A DNA stretch of 5,588 nt. Origin: an uncultured Eubacteriales bacterium. GTDB taxonomy: Bacteria; Bacillota; Clostridia; UBA1381. Each line of letters opens with the position of its first letter. Position 1 is the stretch's first letter. Both the position numbers and the translations under genes were made by a program. This document shows, in pieces, positions 1 through 5,587 of the stretch. The notes beneath the pieces are model-generated. The model was not told where the DNA came from. It made no database searches and was given only the letters and a program-made list of their open reading frames with translations. The stretch is from positions 1 to 5,588 of the forward strand of contig USPO01000119.1 in assembly GCA_900556575.1 (NCBI GenBank). Reading direction: 5' to 3'.

Positions 1-1
1 G

Positions 2-358
2 GCATCGAGAATAATGAAGGCTGTTGCATCAAAAGGATTTGGAAGAAACGTAGGTTCAACTCTTGCATTTGCTGAAAAGGGAGCCGCTGCTCCGCTTTAT
101 GAGCTTATATCGAGCCTTAGAGTAAACGGCTGCCTTGTTGAACAGTATTTGGGAACAGACGGCAACTTTGAGGCGGCAATGGAGTATGCACAGAATACAA
201 ATCAAGAATGTATAATGCGTGTATATCCGGACGGAAAGCTTAAAGTCTATGATTTAATTCAGGATAATGTTATTGAAACAACGGTTAATGAATTTGCCGG
301 ATATAACGAAGAGGCTTTTCAGCCGAATGCTGAAGATATGGGATTTAGGAGGATGTAA
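2..358 (+). CDS. hisZ: ATP phosphoribosyltransferase regulatory subunit HisZ, C-terminal part (5' end outside window)
   Basis: HisZ is a catalytically inactive paralogue of histidyl-tRNA synthetase. It binds short-form HisG and is needed for activity and histidine feedback in the first step of histidine synthesis. Only the last 118 residues are visible: the frame is open to the left edge (A-S-R-I before the first ATG at 14), so that ATG is internal and not the true start. The visible part fits the C-terminal alpha/beta domain, with a strand-helix run (STLAFAEKGAAAPLYELISS), then VNGCLVEQYLG, a helix FEAAMEYAQ, and a final strand pair around RVYPDGKLKVYDL. The strongest support is context: the stop codon lies 2 bp before a short HisG that needs HisZ, and the hisG ribosome binding site sits inside this gene's 3' end. 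The C-terminal domain is poorly conserved, so the call depends partly on this neighbour. A histidyl-tRNA synthetase tail is a less likely alternative. Confidence 0.75.
   Translation, partial: ASRIMKAVASKGFGRNVGSTLAFAEKGAAAPLYELISSLRVNGCLVEQYLGTDGNFEAAMEYAQNTNQECIMRVYPDGKLKVYDLIQDNVIETTVNEFAGYNEEAFQPNAEDMGFRRM
347..352 (+). promoter_or_regulatory. Ribosome binding site of hisG
   Basis: A perfect AGGAGG lies 8 nt before the hisG ATG at 361 and inside the last codons of hisZ. This fixes the hisG start and suggests coupled translation of the two subunits. Confidence 0.85.
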
Positions 359-360
359 TA

Positions 361-1005
361 ATGAGATATTTAACAGTTGCATTGGCAAAAGGACGTCTTG
401 CCGAACTCGCTATGGATATTTTCAGCAGCATTGGCATGGACTGTTCGGAAATGAAGGATAAAAAGACGCGCAAGCTTATATTCACAAATGAAGAATATAA
501 GATGAAGTTTATACTTGTAAAAGCATCGGATGTTCCGACCTATGTTGAATACGGTGCTGCGGATATAGGTATTGTAGGAAAGGATACACTTCTTGAAGAG
601 AGCAGAAATCTTTATGAAATGGTTGACCTTGGCTTTGGAAAGTGCCGTATGTGCGTATGCGGTCCGCTTGAATTAAAAGATAAATTACATACAATGACAA
701 ATCTTACCGTTGCATCAAAGTATCCCAAAATTGCAAGCAAGTATTTCCAAGAGGATAACGGACAGACAATAGAGCTAATTAAGCTTAACGGCTCGGTAGA
801 GCTTGCTCCTCTTGTAGGTCTGTCAGATGTAATCGTTGATATTGTTGAAACGGGAAAGACGTTAAAGGAAAACGGTCTTGATGTTTTGGAAACGGTTGTG
901 GATTTGAGTGCAAGATTTGTTGTAAACAAGGTAAGCATGAAGATGGAAAAAGACAGAATTATGAATATAGTAGAGAAGTTCACAGAGCTTACTAAGGATA
1001 ATTGA
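361..1005 (+). CDS. hisG: ATP phosphoribosyltransferase catalytic subunit, short form
   Basis: HisG condenses ATP and PRPP to phosphoribosyl-ATP, the committed and feedback-controlled step of histidine biosynthesis, in the cytoplasm. The 214-residue protein begins with the family N-terminus (LTVALAKGRLAE, residues 4-15) and carries ADIGIVGKD (67-75). The PRPP-binding loop is near residues 156-173 (DVIVDIVETGKTLKENGL). Its length matches the short form (about 200-220 aa), which lacks the C-terminal ACT-like regulatory domain of the roughly 290-300 aa long form. Such enzymes form a hetero-octamer with HisZ, encoded 2 bp upstream. The start at 361 is set by a perfect AGGAGG 8 nt upstream. The stop codon overlaps the hisA ribosome binding site. 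No key motif appears to be missing. Confidence 0.97.
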   Translation: MRYLTVALAKGRLAELAMDIFSSIGMDCSEMKDKKTRKLIFTNEEYKMKFILVKASDVPTYVEYGAADIGIVGKDTLLEESRNLYEMVDLGFGKCRMCVCGPLELKDKLHTMTNLTVASKYPKIASKYFQEDNGQTIELIKLNGSVELAPLVGLSDVIVDIVETGKTLKENGLDVLETVVDLSARFVVNKVSMKMEKDRIMNIVEKFTELTKDN

Positions 1006-1010
1006 GGTGA
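1004..1010 (+). promoter_or_regulatory. Ribosome binding site of hisA
   Basis: GAGGTGA lies 6 nt before the hisA ATG at 1017 and shares its first two bases with the hisG stop codon (TGA, 1003-1005). Ribosomes ending hisG therefore finish directly on the hisA initiation signal, consistent with translational coupling. Confidence 0.8.
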
Positions 1011-1016
1011 TTAAAG

Positions 1017-1730
1017 ATGAGAATATATCCGGCAATAGATATTAAGGACGGAAACTGCGTAAGATTATTGCAGGGACGTTTTTCAGATATAACAGTGTAT
1101 GGTAACAGTCCGGCTGATATGGCACAGAAATGGGAAAGTCTCGGCGGAGAATATATCCACGTTGTAGACCTTGACGGTGCTTTGAAGGGACATGGAGTAA
1201 ATGCAGAGGCAATTGCTGAAATTTGCAAAAGAGTTAACGTTCCGGTTCAGACGGGCGGAGGTATCCGCACAATGGCTGACATCGAGGCAAAGCTCGAGTG
1301 CGGAATTTCGAGAGTAATAATAGGTACAAGGGCTGTTTCGGATGCCGAATTTGTCAAAGAAGCTGTAAAAAAATACGGCGATAAAATAGTTATAGGCATT
1401 GATGCAAAAGACGGAATGGTTGCGGTCGAGGGCTGGGAAAAGACAAGTGATTTTACAGCCGTTGAGTTTGCGAAGAAAATGGTCGATTTAGGTGTAAAGA
1501 CAATCGTATATACGGATATTGCAACAGACGGAACATTAAAGGGTCCGAATGTGGAGGCAATGCGAGAGATGGCGGCAGCCGTAAATGCGGATATAATTGC
1601 GTCCGGCGGAGTTGGAAGTCTTGAGCATATCAAGGCTTTGAAGGATACCGGAGTTGAAGGCGTAATTGTAGGACGTGCATTGTACACAGATAATGTAAAT
1701 CTTACCGAAGCAATAGAGGCAGTAAAGTAA
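1017..1730 (+). CDS. hisA: ProFAR isomerase (HisA), histidine biosynthesis
   Basis: HisA is a (beta/alpha)8-barrel enzyme that converts ProFAR to PRFAR by an Amadori rearrangement, the substrate for HisFH. The 237 residues have the usual family length and the expected internal half-barrel symmetry. The first half carries IYPAIDIKDG (3-12, catalytic Asp8), HVVDLDGA (48-55) and the phosphate-binding QTGGGIR (78-84). The second half carries GIDAKDG (127-133, catalytic Asp129, equivalent to Asp127 of the Thermotoga enzyme), YTDIATDGTLKGPN (165-178) and the second phosphate site IASGGVGS (194-201) plus VGRALY (218-223). Asp8 and the TDI..DGT loop support HisA over the related HisF. It lies 11 bp after hisG and overlaps the next gene by 1 base. 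Genes hisD, hisB, hisH and hisF, often near hisA, are not in the window. Confidence 0.97.
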   Translation: MRIYPAIDIKDGNCVRLLQGRFSDITVYGNSPADMAQKWESLGGEYIHVVDLDGALKGHGVNAEAIAEICKRVNVPVQTGGGIRTMADIEAKLECGISRVIIGTRAVSDAEFVKEAVKKYGDKIVIGIDAKDGMVAVEGWEKTSDFTAVEFAKKMVDLGVKTIVYTDIATDGTLKGPNVEAMREMAAAVNADIIASGGVGSLEHIKALKDTGVEGVIVGRALYTDNVNLTEAIEAVK

Positions 1731-2443
1731 TGCAGAGAATAGTGGGACAAATACGCAAGGCGGTAGATGCATATAATATGATAGATGACGGTGACAGAGT
1801 CGCTGTCGGTATATCGGGAGGAAAGGACAGTCTTGTTCTTGCGGCATCGCTTGCTTTGCTTTCACGCTATTATCCGAAAAAGTTTGAGGTAGTCGGAATT
1901 ACGATTGATATGGGATATGAGTCCGATTATTCTGATATAAAGGAATTTTGCAGGGAATACGGCATAGAATATCATGTCAAGTATACAAAAATTAAGGAAA
2001 TTGTATTTGATGAACGTAAGGAGTCAAATCCATGCTCACTGTGTTCAAAAATGCGAAGAGGAGCATTGAATGAATATGCCAAAGAATTAGGCTGCGGGAA
2101 GGTGGCATTGGGGCATCATAATGACGATGTATTGGATACGTTTATGTTAAGTCTGCTTTATGAGGGACGAGTAAATACATTTTCACCGGTTACAGTCATG
2201 ACGAGGTCGGGAATAACACAAATAAGACCGCTTATATATGTTCGTGAATATGAGGTTAAAGCTATAGTCAGAGAACGTGATGTACCGGTATTAAAAAGCC
2301 CGTGTCCGGCAGACGGAGAAACAAAGCGTGCCGATATGCAGGAGATTATAGAATACCTTGGAGAACGTTCCGGAAGGGGAATTAGAAAAAGACTTTTCCA
2401 TGCGGTATCACAGCTGCCGGATTGGAAGATTGAGAAAAAGTAA
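1730..2443 (+). CDS. ttcA: TtcA-like PP-loop ATPase, probable tRNA 2-thiocytidine synthetase family
   Basis: This is a 237-residue member of the TtcA/TilS/TtuA group of adenylating tRNA-modification enzymes. TtcA activates C32 of certain tRNAs with ATP and inserts sulfur, using an iron-sulfur cluster. Visible features are the ATP pyrophosphate loop SGGKDS (29-34), a strand ending in GITIDMG (56-62), a CxxC pair at Cys102 and Cys105 (NPCSLCSKMRRG), GHHNDDVLDT (128-137) and a third cysteine, Cys192, in KSPCPADGETKR. The CxxC plus distant Cys pattern matches the cluster ligands of TtcA and separates it from TilS, which lacks them. It is shorter than E. coli TtcA (about 311 aa), lacking terminal extensions. 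The ATG overlaps the hisA stop (TAATG), with AGAGG at 1715-1719 upstream, so translation is coupled to hisA. Family membership is firm; the exact target (s2C32 or another position) is inferred. Confidence 0.85.
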   Translation: MQRIVGQIRKAVDAYNMIDDGDRVAVGISGGKDSLVLAASLALLSRYYPKKFEVVGITIDMGYESDYSDIKEFCREYGIEYHVKYTKIKEIVFDERKESNPCSLCSKMRRGALNEYAKELGCGKVALGHHNDDVLDTFMLSLLYEGRVNTFSPVTVMTRSGITQIRPLIYVREYEVKAIVRERDVPVLKSPCPADGETKRADMQEIIEYLGERSGRGIRKRLFHAVSQLPDWKIEKK

Positions 2444-2448
2444 AAATA

Positions 2449-2488
2449 TGAGGCAGCCATTCTGTTTTAGGAAGGCTGCCTTAATTTT
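2449..2488. terminator. Bidirectional rho-independent terminator between convergent genes
   Basis: AGGCAGCC (2451-2458) pairs perfectly with GGCTGCCT (2474-2481). The stem extends outward by a G-U and a U-A pair (2449-2450 with 2482-2483) and inward, past a bulged A, by TTC/GAA, closing an 8-nt loop. The plus-strand tail is U-rich (TTAATTTTATT from 2481). The minus-strand tail read from 2448 downward is ATTTTTA. It sits 5 bp after the ttcA-like stop, and its plus-strand tail touches the protease stop codon (2487-2489), so one hairpin can end both transcripts. Confidence 0.88.
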
Positions 2489-4007
2489 ATTCCAATTCAA
2501 GCGTTTGCTTATCGATAACAGGTATCGGTTTTGACGGATCGGTGAAGTCCCACGCATAAATTTCAGCTTTTGTAATATCCTTATCCGAACGGTATGTAAA
2601 CTTGTTTACCGTATTCCCGTCAACACCGTAAAGAAATCTTACCGCGGTTAGACGATCGTTTTCATATAATGCCGCAATAACTCTTGTATGCGAAGATATA
2701 GGCTCGTGAACCGCTGTTATTGTATATAAATCATCATCTTTTGTAAATGAAGATTTTGACGGAGCAGGAGTAGCCGTTTCAATAGGCAGAGCGGTTGCAT
2801 CGGGAGTTGCGGATGGCTCAGGCGATGGAGTAGGGAGTGGATTTTCACTTAATAAATATTCCGTCATTGCTTTTAAATCCAGTAATCCATATCCAGTATA
2901 TTCATCATAGCCTTCGGTATATATATCTACAGCGGTTTTCTTTAAAACATCTATAAATTCAGACGCTGTAATATTAGGATTTATTTGCTTTGCGATTGCT
3001 GCTGCTGCTGAAACCATAGGAGCCGCAAATGATGTTCCGCTGGAACTTATGTAGCCGCCTGTATTTGTAGTTGAAAGTATATTAAATCCAGGTGCGGCTA
3101 TTGTTACCTTATCATTATGCTGTGAGAATGATGATGGTGCTGTCAGTGATGAACTGGTACCGATGCTTGAAACAGATACAACATTATCGTATGAAGCGGG
3201 GTATTGGTACTCTTTGCTGCCGTCATTGCCGGCTGCTGCAACAATTATAATTCCCTTATTGATTGCATTTTGTATACGGGAATTGATTGAACGTATAGTC
3301 GATAATGACGTTTTTGATTCTGAAAATCCAAGGCTTAGATTTATTACACTGCAATTGTAGTCAACCGCTTTTTCAAAGCCTATAATCATGTCAGATGTAT
3401 ATAGGTTTTTTTCGTCGGTAACCTTTATTGGAACAAGCTCTGAACCTCCGGCAATTCCGGCAATACCTATTCCGTTGTTTGTTTTAGCACCTATAATTCC
3501 GGCAACCTTTGTTCCATGACTATATATATCAGCATAGTCCGTATAGTCCGAACCGGAAAGTACATTGTAGAATTGGGACGGGATATTTAAGTCCTCATGT
3601 GACGGTCGACGCATTCCGCTGTCTACAATACCTACCTTAACTCCTGAGCCATTCGCTCCGATTGCCCATGCATACGGAGCCTTTATAACATCGAGTCCCC
3701 ATTGATTGGAATATTGAGGATCATTGACCGGAGATGAGTCTATTTCATTATCAAAAAGCTGAGCAGTGCTGTCCTCAAAAATACAAGCGATTTCAGAAGC
3801 GGGTGCAAGAGAAAGTGCATCCATATATGAGCTAACGACAAAAACTCTGCCTTCATGGTTTATTATATTGGGATTATCCTCTACAAGCATAGCAGCCGGT
3901 TCGCTGTTTAATACAACAACGAGGTCTCCTTCAGCAGCATTAGCATTAATGCTAATAAATAGTGCCGCTGATACTGCTGCTGCCGCCGCTAAAATTTTTC
4001 GCAGCAT
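2487..4007 (-). CDS. Secreted subtilisin-like serine protease (S8 family) with Pro/Thr linker and C-terminal module
   Basis: This 506-residue protein is a predicted exported endopeptidase. A signal peptide covers about residues 1-25 (MLRK, Ala-rich core, INANAA; cleavage near 24/25). Residues 26-95 form a short region that may be a propeptide. The S8 catalytic domain spans about 96-385 with an intact triad: Asp129 (GIVDSG), His164 (SHGTKVAG) and Ser326 (SSGTSFAAP), plus oxyanion Asn261 (AAAGNDG). Residues 389-420 are a Pro/Thr/Ser/Ala linker, followed by an 85-residue predicted beta-rich module ending at the C-terminus. No LPXTG motif, transmembrane tail or SLH domain is seen, so it is probably released or held by the last module. 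AAAGGAGA 6 nt upstream supports this start. It lies 21 bp after pheA on the same strand. Its substrate is unknown; nutritional proteolysis or surface-protein processing are both possible. Confidence 0.95.
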   Translation of the reverse strand: MLRKILAAAAAVSAALFISINANAAEGDLVVVLNSEPAAMLVEDNPNIINHEGRVFVVSSYMDALSLAPASEIACIFEDSTAQLFDNEIDSSPVNDPQYSNQWGLDVIKAPYAWAIGANGSGVKVGIVDSGMRRPSHEDLNIPSQFYNVLSGSDYTDYADIYSHGTKVAGIIGAKTNNGIGIAGIAGGSELVPIKVTDEKNLYTSDMIIGFEKAVDYNCSVINLSLGFSESKTSLSTIRSINSRIQNAINKGIIIVAAAGNDGSKEYQYPASYDNVVSVSSIGTSSSLTAPSSFSQHNDKVTIAAPGFNILSTTNTGGYISSSGTSFAAPMVSAAAAIAKQINPNITASEFIDVLKKTAVDIYTEGYDEYTGYGLLDLKAMTEYLLSENPLPTPSPEPSATPDATALPIETATPAPSKSSFTKDDDLYTITAVHEPISSHTRVIAALYENDRLTAVRFLYGVDGNTVNKFTYRSDKDITKAEIYAWDFTDPSKPIPVIDKQTLELE

Positions 4008-4012
4008 TTTTT

Positions 4013-4020
4013 TCTCCTTT
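4013..4020 (-). promoter_or_regulatory. Ribosome binding site of the subtilase gene
   Basis: On the minus strand AAAGGAGA lies 5 nt before the ATG at 4007-4005, with an A-rich spacer. It falls inside the 21-bp gap after pheA and fixes the start that places the signal peptide at the N-terminus. Confidence 0.8.
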
Positions 4021-4028
4021 CACATTAC

Positions 4029-4844
4029 TTATTCGTAATGGTATGAACCTAATTCTTTAAAAAATATAGTACTTCTTCTTAATTTATCAAGTGCAAAATA
4101 TATCGAAGCATCATCTGTATTTCCGTCAATATCTATGAAAAACATATATTTTCCTAGTTCGTTCTTCATGGGACGTGATTCTATCTTTTTCAAATTTATT
4201 TTCTCATCGGCAAAATGTGCAAGTGCCTTAAATAATATTCCGGGTTCGTCCGCAAGTGTAAATGCAATTGAGGTTTTATCGTGACTGCTGACCTTATAGC
4301 TTCTTTTCTTTTCCAATATAACAAAGCGAGTAGAATTATTATGGTCATCTCCGCAGTCCGGATAAAGAATATTCAAGCCATAAAGCTTAGCGGAGTTTGG
4401 AGATGCTATACAGGCAATACCCTTTTCGCCGGAGGCAGTGCGTCTTGCAGCAGCGGAGGTAGAGTCGGCAAATTCTATTTTTGCATTTGGAAATTTATGA
4501 GCTAAAAGCTTTGCGCATTGACCTATCGCCTGTGGGTGAGATGTAATAAGTGTAATATCATCTTCTTTTGTTTCCGGAGCAGTCATTAGATTTTGGGTAA
4601 TATGAAGTACATATTCTCCGGTAATAAACAAATTTACATCGAAGGCAAGCATATCAAGCGTAGTATTGATGCTTCCCTCAATTGAATTTTCAATAGGTAC
4701 AATACAGCGGTCGATTTCACCGTCATCAACTGCTTTTATAGCTGTATATATGGTGTTATATTCCTTTAATTCCTCGTTTCCCTGCGACCATTCCATTGCC
4801 GCTTGGTGAGAAAAAGTTCCCTTGGGGCCTAAATAACCAAGCAT
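4029..4844 (-). CDS. pheA: Prephenate dehydratase, monofunctional, with C-terminal ACT domain
   Basis: PheA converts prephenate to phenylpyruvate by decarboxylation and dehydration, the committed step to phenylalanine, in the cytoplasm. From the start at 4844 the protein has 271 residues, typical of the monofunctional Firmicute form without a chorismate mutase domain. The catalytic domain carries GPKGTFSHQAA (6-16), VPIENSIEGSI (49-59), SHPQAIGQC (102-110) and NNSTRF (169-174), which includes the essential Thr-Arg-Phe motif. The ACT regulatory domain covers about 190-271, with PGILFKAL (201-208) and ESRP (222-225), the Phe-binding motifs, so feedback inhibition by phenylalanine is expected. 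An in-frame ATG 11 codons upstream (4877) is rejected because GGAGGAA (4851-4857) stands 6 nt before the chosen start and the added residues are charged and not family-like. It follows the DAHP synthase gene by 86 bp. Confidence 0.96.
   Translation of the reverse strand: MLGYLGPKGTFSHQAAMEWSQGNEELKEYNTIYTAIKAVDDGEIDRCIVPIENSIEGSINTTLDMLAFDVNLFITGEYVLHITQNLMTAPETKEDDITLITSHPQAIGQCAKLLAHKFPNAKIEFADSTSAAARRTASGEKGIACIASPNSAKLYGLNILYPDCGDDHNNSTRFVILEKKRSYKVSSHDKTSIAFTLADEPGILFKALAHFADEKINLKKIESRPMKNELGKYMFFIDIDGNTDDASIYFALDKLRRSTIFFKELGSYHYE
4063..4090 (-). promoter_or_regulatory. Candidate sigma-A promoter for the subtilase gene, inside the 3' end of pheA
   Basis: On the minus strand TTGATA (4090-4085) is separated by 16 bp from TATATT (4068-4063). 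Each hexamer matches the TTGACA/TATAAT consensus at 5 of 6 positions. Transcription would begin near 4056, giving a leader of about 50 nt before the protease ATG. In AT-rich DNA such matches arise by chance, so this is only a candidate; readthrough from pheA could also express the protease. Confidence 0.35.
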
Positions 4845-4850
4845 TGTATA

Positions 4851-4857
4851 TTCCTCC
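4851..4857 (-). promoter_or_regulatory. Ribosome binding site deciding the pheA start
   Basis: GGAGGAA on the minus strand lies 6 nt before the ATG at 4844-4842. It is a strong Shine-Dalgarno sequence and shows that translation starts here rather than at the in-frame ATG ending at 4877, which has no such signal and sits at the foot of a hairpin. Confidence 0.85.
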
Positions 4858-4877
4858 GATTTTTCTCTTTTTAACAA

Positions 4878-4915
4878 TACAGCGGCACAAACAGAAAAAT
4901 TCGTGCCGCTGAATT
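4878..4915 (-). terminator. GC-rich hairpin between the DAHP synthase gene and pheA; weak terminator or attenuator
   Basis: A perfect 9-bp inverted repeat, CAGCGGCAC (4880-4888) and GTGCCGCTG (4903-4911), encloses a 14-nt loop. Beyond one A-A mismatch, further A/T pairs extend the stem. Read on the minus strand the stem is followed by TATTGTTAAAAAG, with 5 T in the first 7 bases, so it could act as a weak rho-independent terminator that separates or attenuates expression of pheA. The plus-strand side has no good U tract. It starts 15 bp after the DAHP synthase stop. A processing or mRNA-stabilising hairpin is the alternative. Confidence 0.55.
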
Positions 4916-4930
4916 TCAGATGTTTTCAGA

Positions 4931-5587
4931 TTATAAAAGTGTTCTGCCTACTGCCTTTGCAATCGGGTCGAGCTCTTTCATAAGTTTATCGAACTTATGC
5001 GGCTTTAGTGACTGCGGACCATCTGATGCAGCCTTTTCAGGGCAGTTATGAACTTCTATCATAAGACCATCTGCACCTGCGGCAATTGCAGCTTTTGCAA
5101 CCGGTGCAACATACTTGTATGTACCTGTTGCATGGCTTGGGTCAGCAATAATAGGAAGGTGTGAAAGTTCTTTTGATACCGGAATTGCACTTATGTCAAA
5201 CGTATTTCTTGTAGCTGTTTCATAGGTTCTTATTCCTCTTTCACAGAGAATAACTTTTTCGTTGCCCTCAGACATAATATATTCGGCAGCCATGAGCCAT
5301 TCTTCCATAGTTGAAGCAAGTCCCCTCTTTAAGAGTATAGGCTTGTCACACTTACCAACCTCGCGGAGAAGCTTGAAGTTTTGCATATTTCTTGCACCAA
5401 TCTGCATAATATCAGCATATGATGCCACGAGCTCAACATCACGGGTATCTAATACTTCTGTACATATAGGCATACCAAGCTCTTTTCCGCTGTTATACAT
5501 AATCTTTAAGCCGTCACCTTCAAGACCCTGGAATGAATACGGCGATGAACGCGGTTTGAATGCTCCGCCTCTTAAAATGTTGGCACC
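4931..5587 (-). CDS. aroF: 3-deoxy-7-phosphoheptulonate (DAHP) synthase, type I-beta, C-terminal part (5' end outside window)
   Basis: DAHP synthase joins phosphoenolpyruvate and erythrose 4-phosphate, the first step of the shikimate pathway. The last 218 residues are visible; the frame is open to the right edge, and the ATG at 5500 is internal, since upstream codons read RGGAFKPRSSPYSFQGL. That motif, with IGARNMQNF (visible residues 63-71), PILLKRG (83-89), ILCERGIRTYE (114-124) and IADPSHATG (147-155), is diagnostic of the I-beta class seen in Thermotoga and Bacillus. Metal ligands His152, Glu178 (IEVHNCP) and Asp189 (SDGPQSL) are present, counting within the visible part; the metal-binding Cys would lie outside. 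Any N-terminal regulatory domain (ferredoxin-like or chorismate mutase) is not visible. It lies upstream of pheA on the same strand, linking the entry and phenylalanine branch of the pathway. The symbol is uncertain, as such genes are called aroF, aroG or aroA. Confidence 0.95.
   Translation of the reverse strand, partial: GANILRGGAFKPRSSPYSFQGLEGDGLKIMYNSGKELGMPICTEVLDTRDVELVASYADIMQIGARNMQNFKLLREVGKCDKPILLKRGLASTMEEWLMAAEYIMSEGNEKVILCERGIRTYETATRNTFDISAIPVSKELSHLPIIADPSHATGTYKYVAPVAKAAIAAGADGLMIEVHNCPEKAASDGPQSLKPHKFDKLMKELDPIAKAVGRTLL

Noticed and set aside
14..358. A complete 114-residue gene starting at 14
   Set aside because: The frame is open to the left edge, no ribosome binding site can be seen, and the content fits the C-terminal domain of a longer HisZ.
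612..983. 123-codon open frame on the minus strand opposite hisG
   Set aside because: It is a shadow of the hisG coding frame with low-complexity composition and no recognisable domain.
1247..1750. 167-codon open frame on the minus strand opposite hisA
   Set aside because: It is fully antisense to a clear hisA, its translation is Ser/Thr/Ile-rich as expected from reading codons backwards, and it shows no motif or ribosome binding site.
2158..2460. 100-codon minus-strand open frame opposite the ttcA-like gene
   Set aside because: It begins inside the terminator hairpin and lies antisense to conserved ttcA-family motifs; no independent coding support.
2998..3009. GCT trinucleotide run as a possible microsatellite or phase-variable tract
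   Set aside because: Only four units; it encodes the Ser-Ala-Ala-Ala-Ala stretch of the helix after the catalytic serine, common in subtilases, and a triplet repeat would not shift the frame.
3766..4038. 90-codon plus-strand frame opposite the subtilase signal peptide region
   Set aside because: Its Ala-rich translation is a by-product of the Ala-rich signal peptide on the other strand, and no ribosome binding site is seen.
4845..4877. N-terminal extension of pheA to an ATG ending at 4877
   Set aside because: The added 11 residues are charged and not family-like, there is no Shine-Dalgarno before that ATG, and the strong GGAGGAA at 4851-4857 serves the downstream start.
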